Positions 47,797-57,957 of a stretch of 64,000 nt of DNA are shown here, piece after piece. Source of the stretch: Pseudopithomyces maydicus (Eukaryota > Ascomycota > Dothideomycetes > Pleosporales > Didymosphaeriaceae); contig JANTUC010000003.1 in NCBI GenBank assembly GCA_026873275.1, forward strand, positions 3,005,761-3,069,760, in the 5' to 3' direction. The notes under the pieces were generated by a model. The model saw only the letters and a list, made by a program, of their open reading frames with translations, was not told the origin of the DNA and ran no database searches. The translations under genes were made by a program, and so were the position numbers. The stretch's first letter is position 1, and each line of letters opens with the position of its first letter.

Positions 47797-49569
47797 ATGC
47801 GGCTCGCTGGGCTTTGGCTTCTCTATCGCGTGGCTCTCGCGCTGTACAACATCTCACCATTTCACCCGCTCTCCCGATTCCCAGGCCCCAAGCTGGCGGC
47901 CATGACGTTTCTTTACGAGTTTTGGTATGAAGGGATCCGCTGGGGAAAGTATACCTGGGAGATTCAACGTATGCATGAGAAATACGGTACGTCTTTGCAT
48001 GTGCACCATTGATGCGCTGACCACTTTGACCACATTGGAGTCAGCCCAGCTAACGGTTATGACTAGGTCCAGTCGTGCGTATCAACCCCGAAGAGCTTCA
48101 CTGCGACGATGGGGAATTTATCGAGGAGATCTACGCCGGAGGAGGGCGCATCCGTGACAAGCAACAGCATTTCCTAAATCCTACTGCCGGCGCGCTTGCA
48201 GATTCGAGTTTTGGCAGCATATATCACGAAATTCACCGTACCCGCCGGAATGCAGCAAATAAGTCCTTTTCCCGCACTCAAATGAAGAAGTTAGAACCCG
48301 AAGTACACGAACTGTGTCAGCAATTTATCGAAAAACTCTTGAAGTGGAGGGAGCCTGTCAATTTAACCATGGCGTATGGCTGTTTCACTGCCGATGCTAT
48401 CACTAAGTACTGCTTTGGTGAGACTGCCGGGTTCATATCTCAAGATGGCTGGAAAAGGAATCATAGAGCGGCATTGGAGGGCTTTACTCAGTCAATGTAC
48501 ATTCTCAGATACGCACCATGGACCAGACAGATGGTCCACGTCGCCCCATATCTCCAAGAGTACGTACCTGACAATCTTCATTCCCGTGGGCGCGATAATC
48601 ACTACTTGATGATCCGAAATGCACGCAATTGCTGAATATCTGCGACATATAGTTACCTACCCGAGCACATGGGCAACCTCTTCAAAGAACTTACCGTAAA
48701 TATGCCCCGTTATGTCCGCGAGGCCACTCAGGGCAAGACCCAGGGGCGCGTATTCTCTCATTTGATCCAGTCCGACATGCCCGACTCCGAGAAAACGGTT
48801 TACCGTTTGTCCGGAGAAGGCTTCTCATTCATAACTGCGGGCATGGAGACGACCGCGGTAAGGTGGCACCCTTTGGCATCCTGAAGATGGACTAATTTGT
48901 GTTTGCTATTTATAGGCCATCATCGCTTTTATTACATACCACCTCCTTACGAAACCTGAAGTGCGAACGCAATTGGAAGAGGACTTGCGCGACGTGGACC
49001 CCTTCCATCTCGACTGGCAGAACCTCGAGGGGCATCTGTACCTCTACGGCGTGATCCAAGAGGGTCTGCGCATGGGATATGGTATATCCCAGCGGTCACC
49101 GCGCATCGCCCGAACTGAAGATCTTATCTATAAATCGGAGGACGGCAAATACCAATATGTCATACCGAAGGGAACTCCAATCGGAGAGAGCTCACGTATC
49201 CTGCACCACAACGCTAAATATTTTCCCGATCCGTTCAAGTTCAAGCCAGAACGTTGGATCACGGAAGATAATAAGAGAAATGTGCATCTGGAAAAGTACA
49301 TTTTGAGCTTCTCGACGGGAAGTCGTATATGTTTGGGAATGAAGTACGTTTCCTATACCATCTCTATTTGGTTGACCACTGACCTAACTTTTCCAAATAG
49401 TCTTGCGATTTGCGAGATGAATCTTTTGGTGGCAGCACTCACTCTACGCGTCTTACCGAAGATGAGATTATACGAAACCACTGCCGACGATGTCAGATAC
49501 GACCACGATCTCATGATCCCGATGCCTCGGAAAGGCTCCAAAGGTATCAGAGCTGTTATTCTCCCCTGA
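47797..49569 (+). CDS. Cytochrome P450 monooxygenase, trichodiene-oxygenase (CYP58)-like
   Basis: Haem monooxygenase with N-terminal helix LAGLWLLYRVALALYNI and the proline hinge FHPLSRFPGPKLAA. The I-helix is SFITAGMETTA; ExxR is EGLR; the PERF-type motif is FKPERW; the haem loop FSTGSRICLG fits FxxGxRxCxG exactly. The pattern KYGPVVRINPEELHCDD and the short FSTGSRICLGMN end are typical of the trichodiene-oxygenase-like family. Exons are 47797-47986, 48067-48559, 48653-48857, 48916-49343 and 49401-49569, giving 494 aa with all phases consistent and no lesion. Start ATG 47797 is the only in-frame ATG; sequence is open upstream without one, so an extra 5' exon is possible. It lies 815 bp upstream of a terpene synthase on the same strand, which suggests it oxidises that enzyme's product. 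Confidence 0.9.
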
Positions 49570-50383
49570 GGCACCCGATTTACTTAGATAACGGCGATCG
49601 GGCTATATGTGGAGGATGGGAGATCTGGAACCCGGCGGTCATGCTCTTGTATGACATTTTGTATTTGAAGGATAGTTTGCAAGGTAGTCTCTAGGACTCA
49701 GATATTCATATGCTGTTGCTTCAATTCCTCCCGTGTCGGGTCACTGGCTATTCCGTTCGTTGAAACGTTTTCGGTGCCAAAATACCCTATCGAGTGTGTG
49801 AGCCTCGATTGCTCGAGCCACCAAACTACACACAGCAAGACGATTGGGGGCCTGACGTCGGAACGATGCATCAGAAGCGAAATGATGATAAACAGCGCAT
49901 GCACTAGTTCCTGCACATGCACGAACGTAAGCTGCGTACCGAGACCCGGTTTTCCACGCCCCTGTGCTCAACAACAATGGTCTGCCGATGCTATGTGATC
50001 CGGCGCTCACTCGAAGTGCAGTTGATTGTTGATGGATTGGAGAGACTAGTCAATATCATATATAGGCTAAATCCATTATCACTAAACACTATTTTTTATG
50101 TAGGTGCGCGTCGCCTTCTAACCACAGGTAGATTAGGAGTCCCCATCCATATCGGCATTCGTTGTGAGCTTTGGTGTATGACACCTCATTTCGGGAGCTG
50201 TCGGGCTTTTCGTCGAAGGATTCGATTGCGACAGCGATAACTAATGACTGGCAAAACACATGTGGGAGATCGTTGATCTCTGGAGTATTTAGGGAATGCC
50301 GCCACTCTGACGGCTTGTCAAATAAAGATCTTGTACTCATTAGCTCTCTCTTTTGTGCCGACTGACGCAAATATCTCTCTATC
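49570..50383. promoter_or_regulatory. Spacer between P450 and terpene synthase
   Basis: This 814-bp gap holds the P450 3' flank and the terpene synthase upstream region. A 98-codon minus-strand frame (50089-50385) overlaps the probable promoter and is not supported. No TATA box or clear factor site could be picked out. Confidence 0.4.
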
Positions 50384-51843
50384 ATGGCTCTTGTCGCCGA
50401 AGTTCAAGCTACTCTCCTTGAGCCCCCTGGGATTAAAAAGGTCAAAGAGACCGAATACTTCCATATGCCTGATCTTTTACGCAACTTCCCGTGGAACAAT
50501 GGTGTAAACAAACATTATGCAGAGGCCAAGGTTCAATCAGATGCATGGTTAGGGAGCCTGCAACGCGTCTCACCAAAGAAACAAGCGATGTACAATAGCA
50601 TGGATTTCCCTTTCTTGGCTGCCGGCTTCTATCCTCGGTACGTTATTCATGTTTTTCAGTACTTGTTTCTCTACTTTATCTTCATCTCATAGGTTCACTG
50701 ACAGATGTTTAGTGAGTAGGCCTCTATGAAAATCTTGGGAAAATCCTCAGCAGATATTCCTGTTCTTGCTATGGAAGCTGACTGCGTAACAGAGAGCTCG
50801 TTTAGTTCGTGATAAACTGTCATCCCTCTAAACCCATGGTACGTAGCTGATAAGACCGACAGAGTCTATGCGCGACTGTGCCGACTTGATGAATACCTTC
50901 TTCCTCATTGACGAGAAGACCGACAACGAGCCCTTAGAAGTAGTGCAACAACGATGTGACATGTGTGTTGATGCTGTCATGAATCCTCACAGGCCCCGGC
51001 CCAAGGGAGAGAACATTCTGGGTGAAGTTACTCGACAGTACGTTAAGACTGTCATACATGTATAACACATCCATGTGAGAAGGCTGCTGAGAGTACAGGT
51101 TCTGGGCGGCCGCATCTATCGATATGCCACGAGTCGTCGTGGAGCGTTTCCAGCACACGTGGCGTGGGTATCTCGACTCAGTCGTTCGCCAAGCCGCGAA
51201 CCGCGACCGGAAACAGATACTCCACCCCGAAGAATATCTTGCTGAGCGTGTCAACAACATCGGAACCTGGCCGTGCTACGCTATCGGTGAGCAATGTGCA
51301 AAACTCGAAATTCCTCATGAATGTATGGAACATCCGATTCTCGAGGAAATGAGGATATGCGTCTCTCATATAGTGACTCTCACCAACGTGAGCCTGATTT
51401 CTTCAGCACGCCTTTTATGTCTGCTAACATCACGCATGTAGGACATCTTCTCATATAGGAAAGAGAAAATTGCCAACGACTCGGATTACAACGCCATCAC
51501 GACCGTCATGACCCACTTTCGCGTAGACCTTAACGGTGCTGTACAGTGGGTCTCTGACCGACACGAAGAAGTCCTTGTTCGTTTTTTGAAGCTTCGAGAG
51601 AAGGTGATCAATAAGAATGGCTTCCCCTCGTGGGGACCCGAGCTAGACCGGCAGATCATTGAGTACACAGGCATGCTTGCCGACCACATTCGCGGGAATT
51701 ATGAATGGAGTTGGCATACTCAGCGGTAATGGATCTCATACTTATCGAACTTGGACATGCCTACTAACTTGACTGCGGGCAGATATCTCCCCGGGGAGAT
51801 GAAAAGAGTAGCGATGGAGACAGGAAAAGTTTGGATCGCTTGA
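50384..51843 (+). CDS. Class I terpene synthase (sesquiterpene-cyclase type)
   Basis: Cyclises a prenyl diphosphate, probably farnesyl diphosphate, after Mg2+-assisted ionisation. It starts MALVAEVQATLLEPPGIKKV. The Asp-rich metal motif reads FFLIDEKTDNE (D-E-x-x-D rather than the usual DDxxD) within DLMNTFFLIDE. The NSE triad is exact: NDIFSYRKE, spanning an intron. Downstream LADHIRGNYEWSW and the RYLPGEM near the C-terminus (metal/diphosphate-sensing RY pair) fit the fold. Proposed exons are 50384-50637, 50693-50715, 50863-51037, 51099-51387, 51442-51725 and 51783-51843, giving 361 aa, the usual size. The 23-nt second exon and its weak GTAGGC donor are the least certain part; a stronger GTGAGT four bases earlier would break the frame. 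Sits between a CYP58-like P450 and an ABC-transporter remnant. Confidence 0.85.
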
Positions 51844-52029
51844 TTGTTTCGCATCTCAATTGATGTTGACAACTCAATGGTTGGGAAATTAATATCTCAT
51901 CCATAAGCTCAAACTAGTATTCTCAATTTGACAAGTAGATCATATTTTTAATGAGAGGTCTCTTATCATTGAGTTTCTTTGAATTCTATATAGTAGGATT
52001 TAAGTTGTAGACCGCCTTCATCATAGCTC

Positions 52030-53319
52030 CTAGTCATTTCCATGCATAGTAAATTTAGTATTTCTCAGCTTCTCCTTCTCTCCTTGATTTTTACTCTCAC
52101 AAATGGCTCGGAACATACCTCCCTTTTTCCAAAGCTCCAATGGCATGCCAAACTCCTCCACGCAGCCCTTATCAAGAAACACCACTTTGTCGAAATCGGC
52201 AATGGTGCTTAACCGGTGAGCTATCACTATAAGCGTACTATTCGGGAACTCCTCACGGATGCTGCGCTGTACGAGAGTGTCGGTAGCCACATCAACAGCA
52301 GAGGTAGCCTCATCGAATACAATGATCTTCGGACGAGCTAATATGGTTCGTGCGATTAATAGAAGTTGCCGTTGACCCTGCGACAAATTGCTACCGGCTT
52401 CAGTTATGGTGCTAGAGAGGTTGGAGAAGTCAATGCCGGTGTTTGCGGGATGCAGACGGCACTCATTACCGGGCAGCATTAAGGGCGCGTTCTGCACGAG
52501 GTGGACTTTCATAAGAGCTAGTAACATCTCGCTGTCGTTGTGTTTGTCCAGAGGATCGAGGTTGGACCGGATGGTACCGGAAAACAGAACAGGGTCCTGT
52601 GTATTGAAGTTTATTAGTGTGTAATGAAAGATCACGGCACATGTGTTATAGATACTTACCTAAGGAATTATAGCTAGACGCGATCGCAGATCGTGAAGAG
52701 GGACGGTAGATATATCTATCCCATCAATGGCGATAGTGCCTGCGCGTGTCTCCAAGCAACGGAAGAGTGCCAACGCTAATGACGACTTGCCTGCCCCAGT
52801 ACGCCCCACCACAGCTACACGTTCTTTGTGTCTTACACTGAATGAGATATTCTTCAAGATGAGCGGCATATCGGGCCCATACGCGATGTCGAGGTTCTGA
52901 AACTTGATATTACCCACCGTAGGCCACGATGCTGGCGGAGTAACACCTGTTAGGTCCTCAGTCTCGAGATTTATGTATTCGTCGACGCGCTCCATGGAGT
53001 TCATGTCTAGTTCCATATCGCCATAGCATCTGACCGTCCAGCGAAGGCTGTCGGAAAGATCGAGCACGAAAGATAAGATGAAGCCAGCTAGGGCAGCGTT
53101 AATCGTGGTGAAGACTATGACGAGCCCAACGGCGATGCAGAATGCCGTGGAAAGAAGTGCCAAGCGGAAACTCATCCATCGGTTTGCGAGGGACGTATAG
53201 AAGGTTGCCATGGTCCATTTGTCAATGTGCTTGTGCATTACCTCCTGGAAGATATCGGATTTCTTGAATGAACGAATGGTCGAGATCCTGGCGTTCACCG
53301 TAAATGATAACACCGAAGC
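52030..53319 (-). pseudogene. C-terminal half of an ABCC (MRP-type) transporter, truncated and with a nonsense codon
   Basis: Two exons encode the end of the second membrane domain and the second nucleotide-binding domain. Membrane helices (FCIAVGLVIVFTTINAALAG) are followed by Walker A GRTGAGKSS, the exon junction AIIP-stop-DPVLFSGTIRSN, signature LSQGQRQ, Walker B KIIVFDEATS and H-loop IAHRLST. Intron 52597-52659 (63 nt, GTAAGT) is normal. The last codon before it is TAG (52660-52662) where the family has Gln (IIPQDP), one C-to-T change from CAG. Upstream of about 53319 the expected ~1000 residues (first membrane domain, first NBD) are absent; sequence to 54030 gives no ABC motif. A transporter next to biosynthetic genes is typically an exporter, but this copy cannot encode a full one. 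Confidence 0.8.
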
Positions 53320-55141
53320 TCTATCTAAATAGCATCACGTTTAACACGTTCATAATATGGCGAGAAACGGGAAGGTACCTAGTTAAGACATATCGAAAAG
53401 ACGGGGGGATTGTGAGAGCATACTGGTGATATGTCTAATCAGAAGGTTGAGAATTTGGATTCTCGAGCCGCATGTGCCCACAAGACCGTTCAGCATAGCA
53501 CCGAGGATTCAATTCATAGTCATACCCGAGAGTCTGTTGTTGGGGAACAAGATGAGTGAATTTTTCCGCCATCCCTTTTCTTTAGAGGCAAAATTTTGAT
53601 TGAGTTGTCCTGGTAGACTCGTTTCCAGAGGAACAATGCGACAACCAGGGAGAAGAGTTAGGGCCTCACATAGGGCTCGCCTACGCTGGAGGAGTTGGGG
53701 TTCTATAGAACTGTAACTACAGATACTTTAAGCTCAGTGTATAGACTGAAGATACAAGTGATTGAAGGCGTTTCTTGAGCACGTGATTCTTGTTTGTCTG
53801 CGTTGGTGGAGGCCTTGTAAGCGGGGTGCAGCAGCTATGACGGTTTAAAGTATGTACCTACCTTGTAAACTGGCTTTTTATAGTCGACCACCAAGAGCGA
53901 GGGATCGGTGAAATTGCTGATAGGCCAGACAATAATTATGACTATGCACCATACAATTCCACTACCTTTTAATTCCAACTCTAGTCTAATATCCCTCGCT
54001 CGCTTTCTACCTTCATAGAGAAAAAGCGGCAATAATATTATTTATAATTATTTCCTTATACATGTATGCATATATAGAGCATTGTTCTTGCTTTATGATA
54101 GATAACCTAGTTCCAGACAAAATACGCTACTAGAATGAAACTTCTCATTTTTGTCGACGCAGCCGACGCCGCATATAGTCCCCATTGACAGTGCTTCTTT
54201 TTTGACAAACTTGAATAACAAGTAATCAATGTTGAAGGTCTGAGTGTCTACTGGAATGCAGAGAGCCCAATACGGCCAAGGAAAAGCGTCTTTTTTTTAC
54301 GCGGGCTGGTATAACTTAAGATGGAGAAATCGTTGGAGATTGGTGGGTTTTATGCCAAGATACTTGGAAGAGAAGATGGCTTTGAAGCCAGTTGATCAGA
54401 AGATTTTTCCAGGAAGTCCATCGGTCGGCATGTTGAAGAAGTATCAGAGAGGAACGGCGAGCCGGAATCCTTGGGTCAACACTGAGGATGGATTGTGGGA
54501 TATCCAGAGACCCCTTGACTTGACCGATCTCCTGAAGTATTTCCCTTCTTGATCTTCCCGTTCTCTCGATCCTGCTATTTCTTTTTCCATATGGTCGGCT
54601 AAGGATCCGCCTGTATATTATCAATTGCTTTTGTGCTAGGCCGTGTATTTTCCCCGCCAGACTGCCAAATTCGATATCACGTTTTTCATTTTGACTGATG
54701 CATTTCCTTTTGTCCTTAGTGATCTGATGAGGATTGTTGTTCAATAACTTGTAAATGGAATGTGTAGATACCGTCACACGATAATCGACCAATGGTAATA
54801 TTCAAGGTACAATGTTGTTTATTCGTCCTGGGATTTGAATTGTGGATGAAGTGATAGTAGAAGTATACACTCAGGGCCTGGGAAAAGGATATAGTGAGAT
54901 GGACCGACGAGCGAGGTAACCGCTTGAAATTCGACGCCGCGTTCACCCGGCATACTCCTATAGGCAATGCTTTGAATTTCCAATAGTATTTTCAGATTTT
55001 AGTCGACTAGTTGGTCCATATAAAGTGCTTGTACGACCGCGGAGATAAGATCAAAACCCCAATCTCCCTCCAATCCAATGAACGTAGGCAGTCGTGCTAT
55101 TCAATGACTCTGGTAGAAACACGATCCTCAATTGCCCATAG
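53320..55141. other. AT-rich region upstream of the truncated ABC transporter
   Basis: 1.8 kb with low GC around 53980-54130 and no ABC-transporter motif. A plus-strand frame at 54244-54552 (102 codons, starts MSTGMQRAQYGQG, ends LDLTDLLKYFPS) has an unusual Trp/Arg-rich start and could be a gene fragment, but I recognise nothing in it. The missing 5' half of the transporter should have been here, so an old deletion or rearrangement is likely. Confidence 0.4.
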
Positions 55142-55858
55142 CTATGCTTTCAATAATCGACGCAAGACCTTCACTTCGGGTGACAGTCCCCCCAATACCT
55201 GGCCCAATTCATCCGCTGCAGCATTCAACGCATCGTCGCTAAAAGGTTGCAACGCATCCATAATGATTAACACGTTCGTAGTATCATCCGTCAACGCGGT
55301 CCTCGGGCCCTGCCTCCAGTTCCAATTCCGACACGTAACGCCAACATCATCACACCACACCACCTCTCCTGGGCTTGGAGGCTCATTCACCACCTCCCCA
55401 CGTGAGTTCATCTCAAACTTCTCGTCACCCTTAGCGCGGATCAAGAATGGCGCACCAGAGTACTTGTCCAGATCTTCGCCGCCCAGTGGAATTTGATGTT
55501 TAACGGATATGGCATTGTAGATATCGGTCAGGCGATTGACGCGTGGCAGCCCTTTGTCAACGCGCCGTGTGAGCGCTTCGAGGCTGTTCTGCGTCCTCTT
55601 CGGTTTGGCACCGAAAGCAGTATATGCTTCCCTCCAGGCTTTGACATGCGGAATATCGGTGACAGGTGCTTTCGCAAGAGTAGCTTTTGCGGCTGCTTCG
55701 GCTTCTTGCAAGAGTGTTTCGCTCTGCGAATCGCTGGGTGCAGGTGGGATGTTTGTAATAACCAGAATGAGAGCACGGTAATCCGGGCGTAATTGAAAGA
55801 CCTCAGGTGCTATGCGCGCATTGTCGAGATAGTGTTGTGGATTGGCAAGAGTAACCAT
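55142..55858 (-). CDS. B3/B4 (PheRS beta-like) tRNA-binding domain protein
   Basis: A single-exon 238-aa protein starting MVTLANPQHYLDNARIAPEV. The segment PEVFQLRPDYRALILVITNI, then HVKAWREAYTAFGAKPKRTQ, SLEALTRRV, LPRVNRLTDIYNAISVKHQI and PLGGEDLDKY with a later GEVVWCDDVGVTCRNWNWRQ match the free-standing B3/4 domain otherwise found in the phenylalanyl-tRNA synthetase beta subunit. Stand-alone copies are widespread in bacteria and fungi and are thought to act in tRNA quality control or remain uncharacterised. The gene is complete, without introns and without a targeting signal. A link to the neighbouring terpene genes is not evident. Confidence 0.8.
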   Translation of the reverse strand: MVTLANPQHYLDNARIAPEVFQLRPDYRALILVITNIPPAPSDSQSETLLQEAEAAAKATLAKAPVTDIPHVKAWREAYTAFGAKPKRTQNSLEALTRRVDKGLPRVNRLTDIYNAISVKHQIPLGGEDLDKYSGAPFLIRAKGDEKFEMNSRGEVVNEPPSPGEVVWCDDVGVTCRNWNWRQGPRTALTDDTTNVLIIMDALQPFSDDALNAAADELGQVLGGLSPEVKVLRRLLKA

Positions 55859-56782
55859 TATGACTGATGAGCTTGTTTTGGATAAGAATATGCGTATCGA
55901 AGGGCAGGCTATAAGGAGTGTGATGTAGAAGGCGCACGTGCGTTTTGTACTACAACTGGGAGCGCCTTACCGAAATGGTTTCCTAAATATTGCGTAATTG
56001 AAAAGCGGGTTTTGAAAATTCGCTAGTTTTGACAATAGGGCGCGTGTCAGTGGCGGTTGCGGCCGTGCCCAGGACAACGCCAGGCCTACACAAGTTAATT
56101 TTCCAGGGAATCCTATGTCAAATCCGCAAGGCCCTGAAACATCCCCACTACATCTCGTGCGCCGCGACCGGGTACTACAAAGACGATGCTTAGTCCGCCA
56201 TCGGCGGCACCGCACTTCTCGCCAACTGCTTAGCTGTCTTTGGTCGGAGACCTTCTCTTGCTGATTAACCTCTACATTAGACGTCTGATTGGATGATGTA
56301 ACTTCACGTGTTGGTGTAGCATGTTTGCCATCGCTAGTAAGTAGGACGGCGGATCCGCACCGGCTATAGGGCTGCCCTGGAGGCGTTCCGCTGCTCGGCA
56401 TGGAAAGATAGAAATGTTGGGGCGGCGTTGGTGAGCAGACAAGCGACATAGCAGTTGCTGAGAGGGTTAGGCACTGATTAAAATTTAATCGGATCTAGAG
56501 ATGTCGAATTTGTAGTACTGAGTGGAACCCCTAATGGTTCCTTAAATGGCCCTCCATTACTGACTTGGCTGGAATAGAAGATGTCGCGTCAACCGTTGTG
56601 GACTTTTGTGCACAGGCAAACATGTAGTAACTTGATTGTCTTATTTTTGGTAAAGCGCATCTATAGCAGCAGCGAACAACTACTGCGCCCATCATCCTGA
56701 TAGCGCCACACCGCTAGCGCAACAGCCATCGCGCCACTTGGCGATGTGGTGCAACATACAATGCAATGCTTTGCTACTTGTA
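55859..56782. other. Intergenic region
   Basis: 0.9 kb between two minus-strand genes. A 160-codon minus frame (55967-56449) lacks any conserved feature. I see no repeats or RNA genes. Confidence 0.4.
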
Positions 56783-57957
56783 TCAATACAGGGTGTTGAG
56801 CCTCTTCTTACCCAAATTTCTGCTGCTTCGAGGATCGCATGCTCCTGTTTCATGCTTTTCTCGTATCTGCTGGATCTCCTTCTCTTTGTCTTTACAGATC
56901 ATCTGTAACTCTCCCATTTCCACAGAGAGACTACTCAATTTGGTTTCCAGGGAACAAACTAAGGAGGATCTTGTTTTAAGCAGTATGATCAACTTGCGCG
57001 AGATGTCAGCCATAAGCTCGCCTCCCTGCTCAGCCAGAGTACACAGATCGTCTCCTGCAAGGCTTTCATAGTGTAGTGCGAAGTAATGCGATAGTAGCTT
57101 TCTCGCCGGGTCAATTTCTAGTTCAGGTCCAGGTGTCGTGTCATAAACACAGCGAATGGCATCCATAAGGTAAGGTGATAAAGTACTGTACTCACACCGT
57201 GCAATATACAGAATTTGAGTAAGACGCTGTAATGCGAATTTTGCCAGATCAGAGAAACAATGCTGGTACGCAAACGAGTAGACTTGCGTATGCGTCAAAA
57301 TGGCTGCCCCCATGGTACGGTTATTGTGTCTGTGATTCTCGTTGGCCACAAGTCCAGCAGCCGTTTGTATCTGTTCCATTGGAAATCCAGTCTCTAAACA
57401 ATTTTCAAAGGGGGTAAGCGGCCGCACTACTGGAACTTCGTCTGCCACAATCCTTTGAGATAGGTATAACGGTACTGGGGTAGGTGATTCTTCGGCAGGT
57501 GGCTCGTCAGCAGCTAGTTCGTCGTCAGATGGTTCGGCAGGTGGTTCATCGGCGAGTCCTAGCTCTTCAGCATAAGCAAAACCTCCGCTTTGAAATAAGG
57601 TCTAAAGTGGGTTGAGTAGCTTAACTTACCTTGAGCGTCGTTTGAAATATCCTCCATACACCCAGTACTAGCTATATTTTTTCCTGTCTCATGAAACGGA
57701 ACATGGTAATCTCCAGTGTAAAGATAGTTCAAAACACACTCAACAATTTGTTCGTCGAAGTCGGTCCAATCAACAACACCTTCTCCGGTGTCCTTCCATG
57801 ACCCACTCATGCGAACGCTTGCTGTAGAGGATTTGTGTGCCAATAATACCTCAGGATGAACATAATAGACTGTCTTCGCGTGTCCAGCGAAGATCTTCAT
57901 CGGAGCTGCCCGAAGATACCTTCGTGGTTGTAAGCCATGAGCTTTGCGATCATTCAT
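56783..57957 (-). CDS. BTB/POZ-domain protein
   Basis: The N-terminal BTB fold includes FAGHAKTVYYVHPEVLLAHK and then VVDWTDFDEQIVECVLNYLY, TGDY, the standard core of fungal BTB proteins, which mediate dimerisation and often Cullin-3 binding. After intron 57583-57629 (47 nt, GTAAGT) comes an acidic stretch with an imperfect repeat (DEPPAEPSDDELAADEPPAE). Next is a helical region typical of the fungal BTB C-terminal part (YSFAYQHCFSDLAKFALQRL), then a short coiled coil (SLETKLSSLSVEMGELQMIC) before the end. Start chosen at ATG 57957 (MNDRKAHGLQPRRYLRAAPM), giving 375 aa; the next ATG, just before KIFAGH, is also possible. Fungal genomes hold many such lineage-specific BTB genes of unknown role. 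No damage seen. Confidence 0.75.

Noticed and set aside
54244..54552. 102-codon frame with Trp/Arg-rich start
   Set aside because: Considered as the missing part of the ABC transporter or a small gene, but it is on the wrong strand and has no ABC or other motif.
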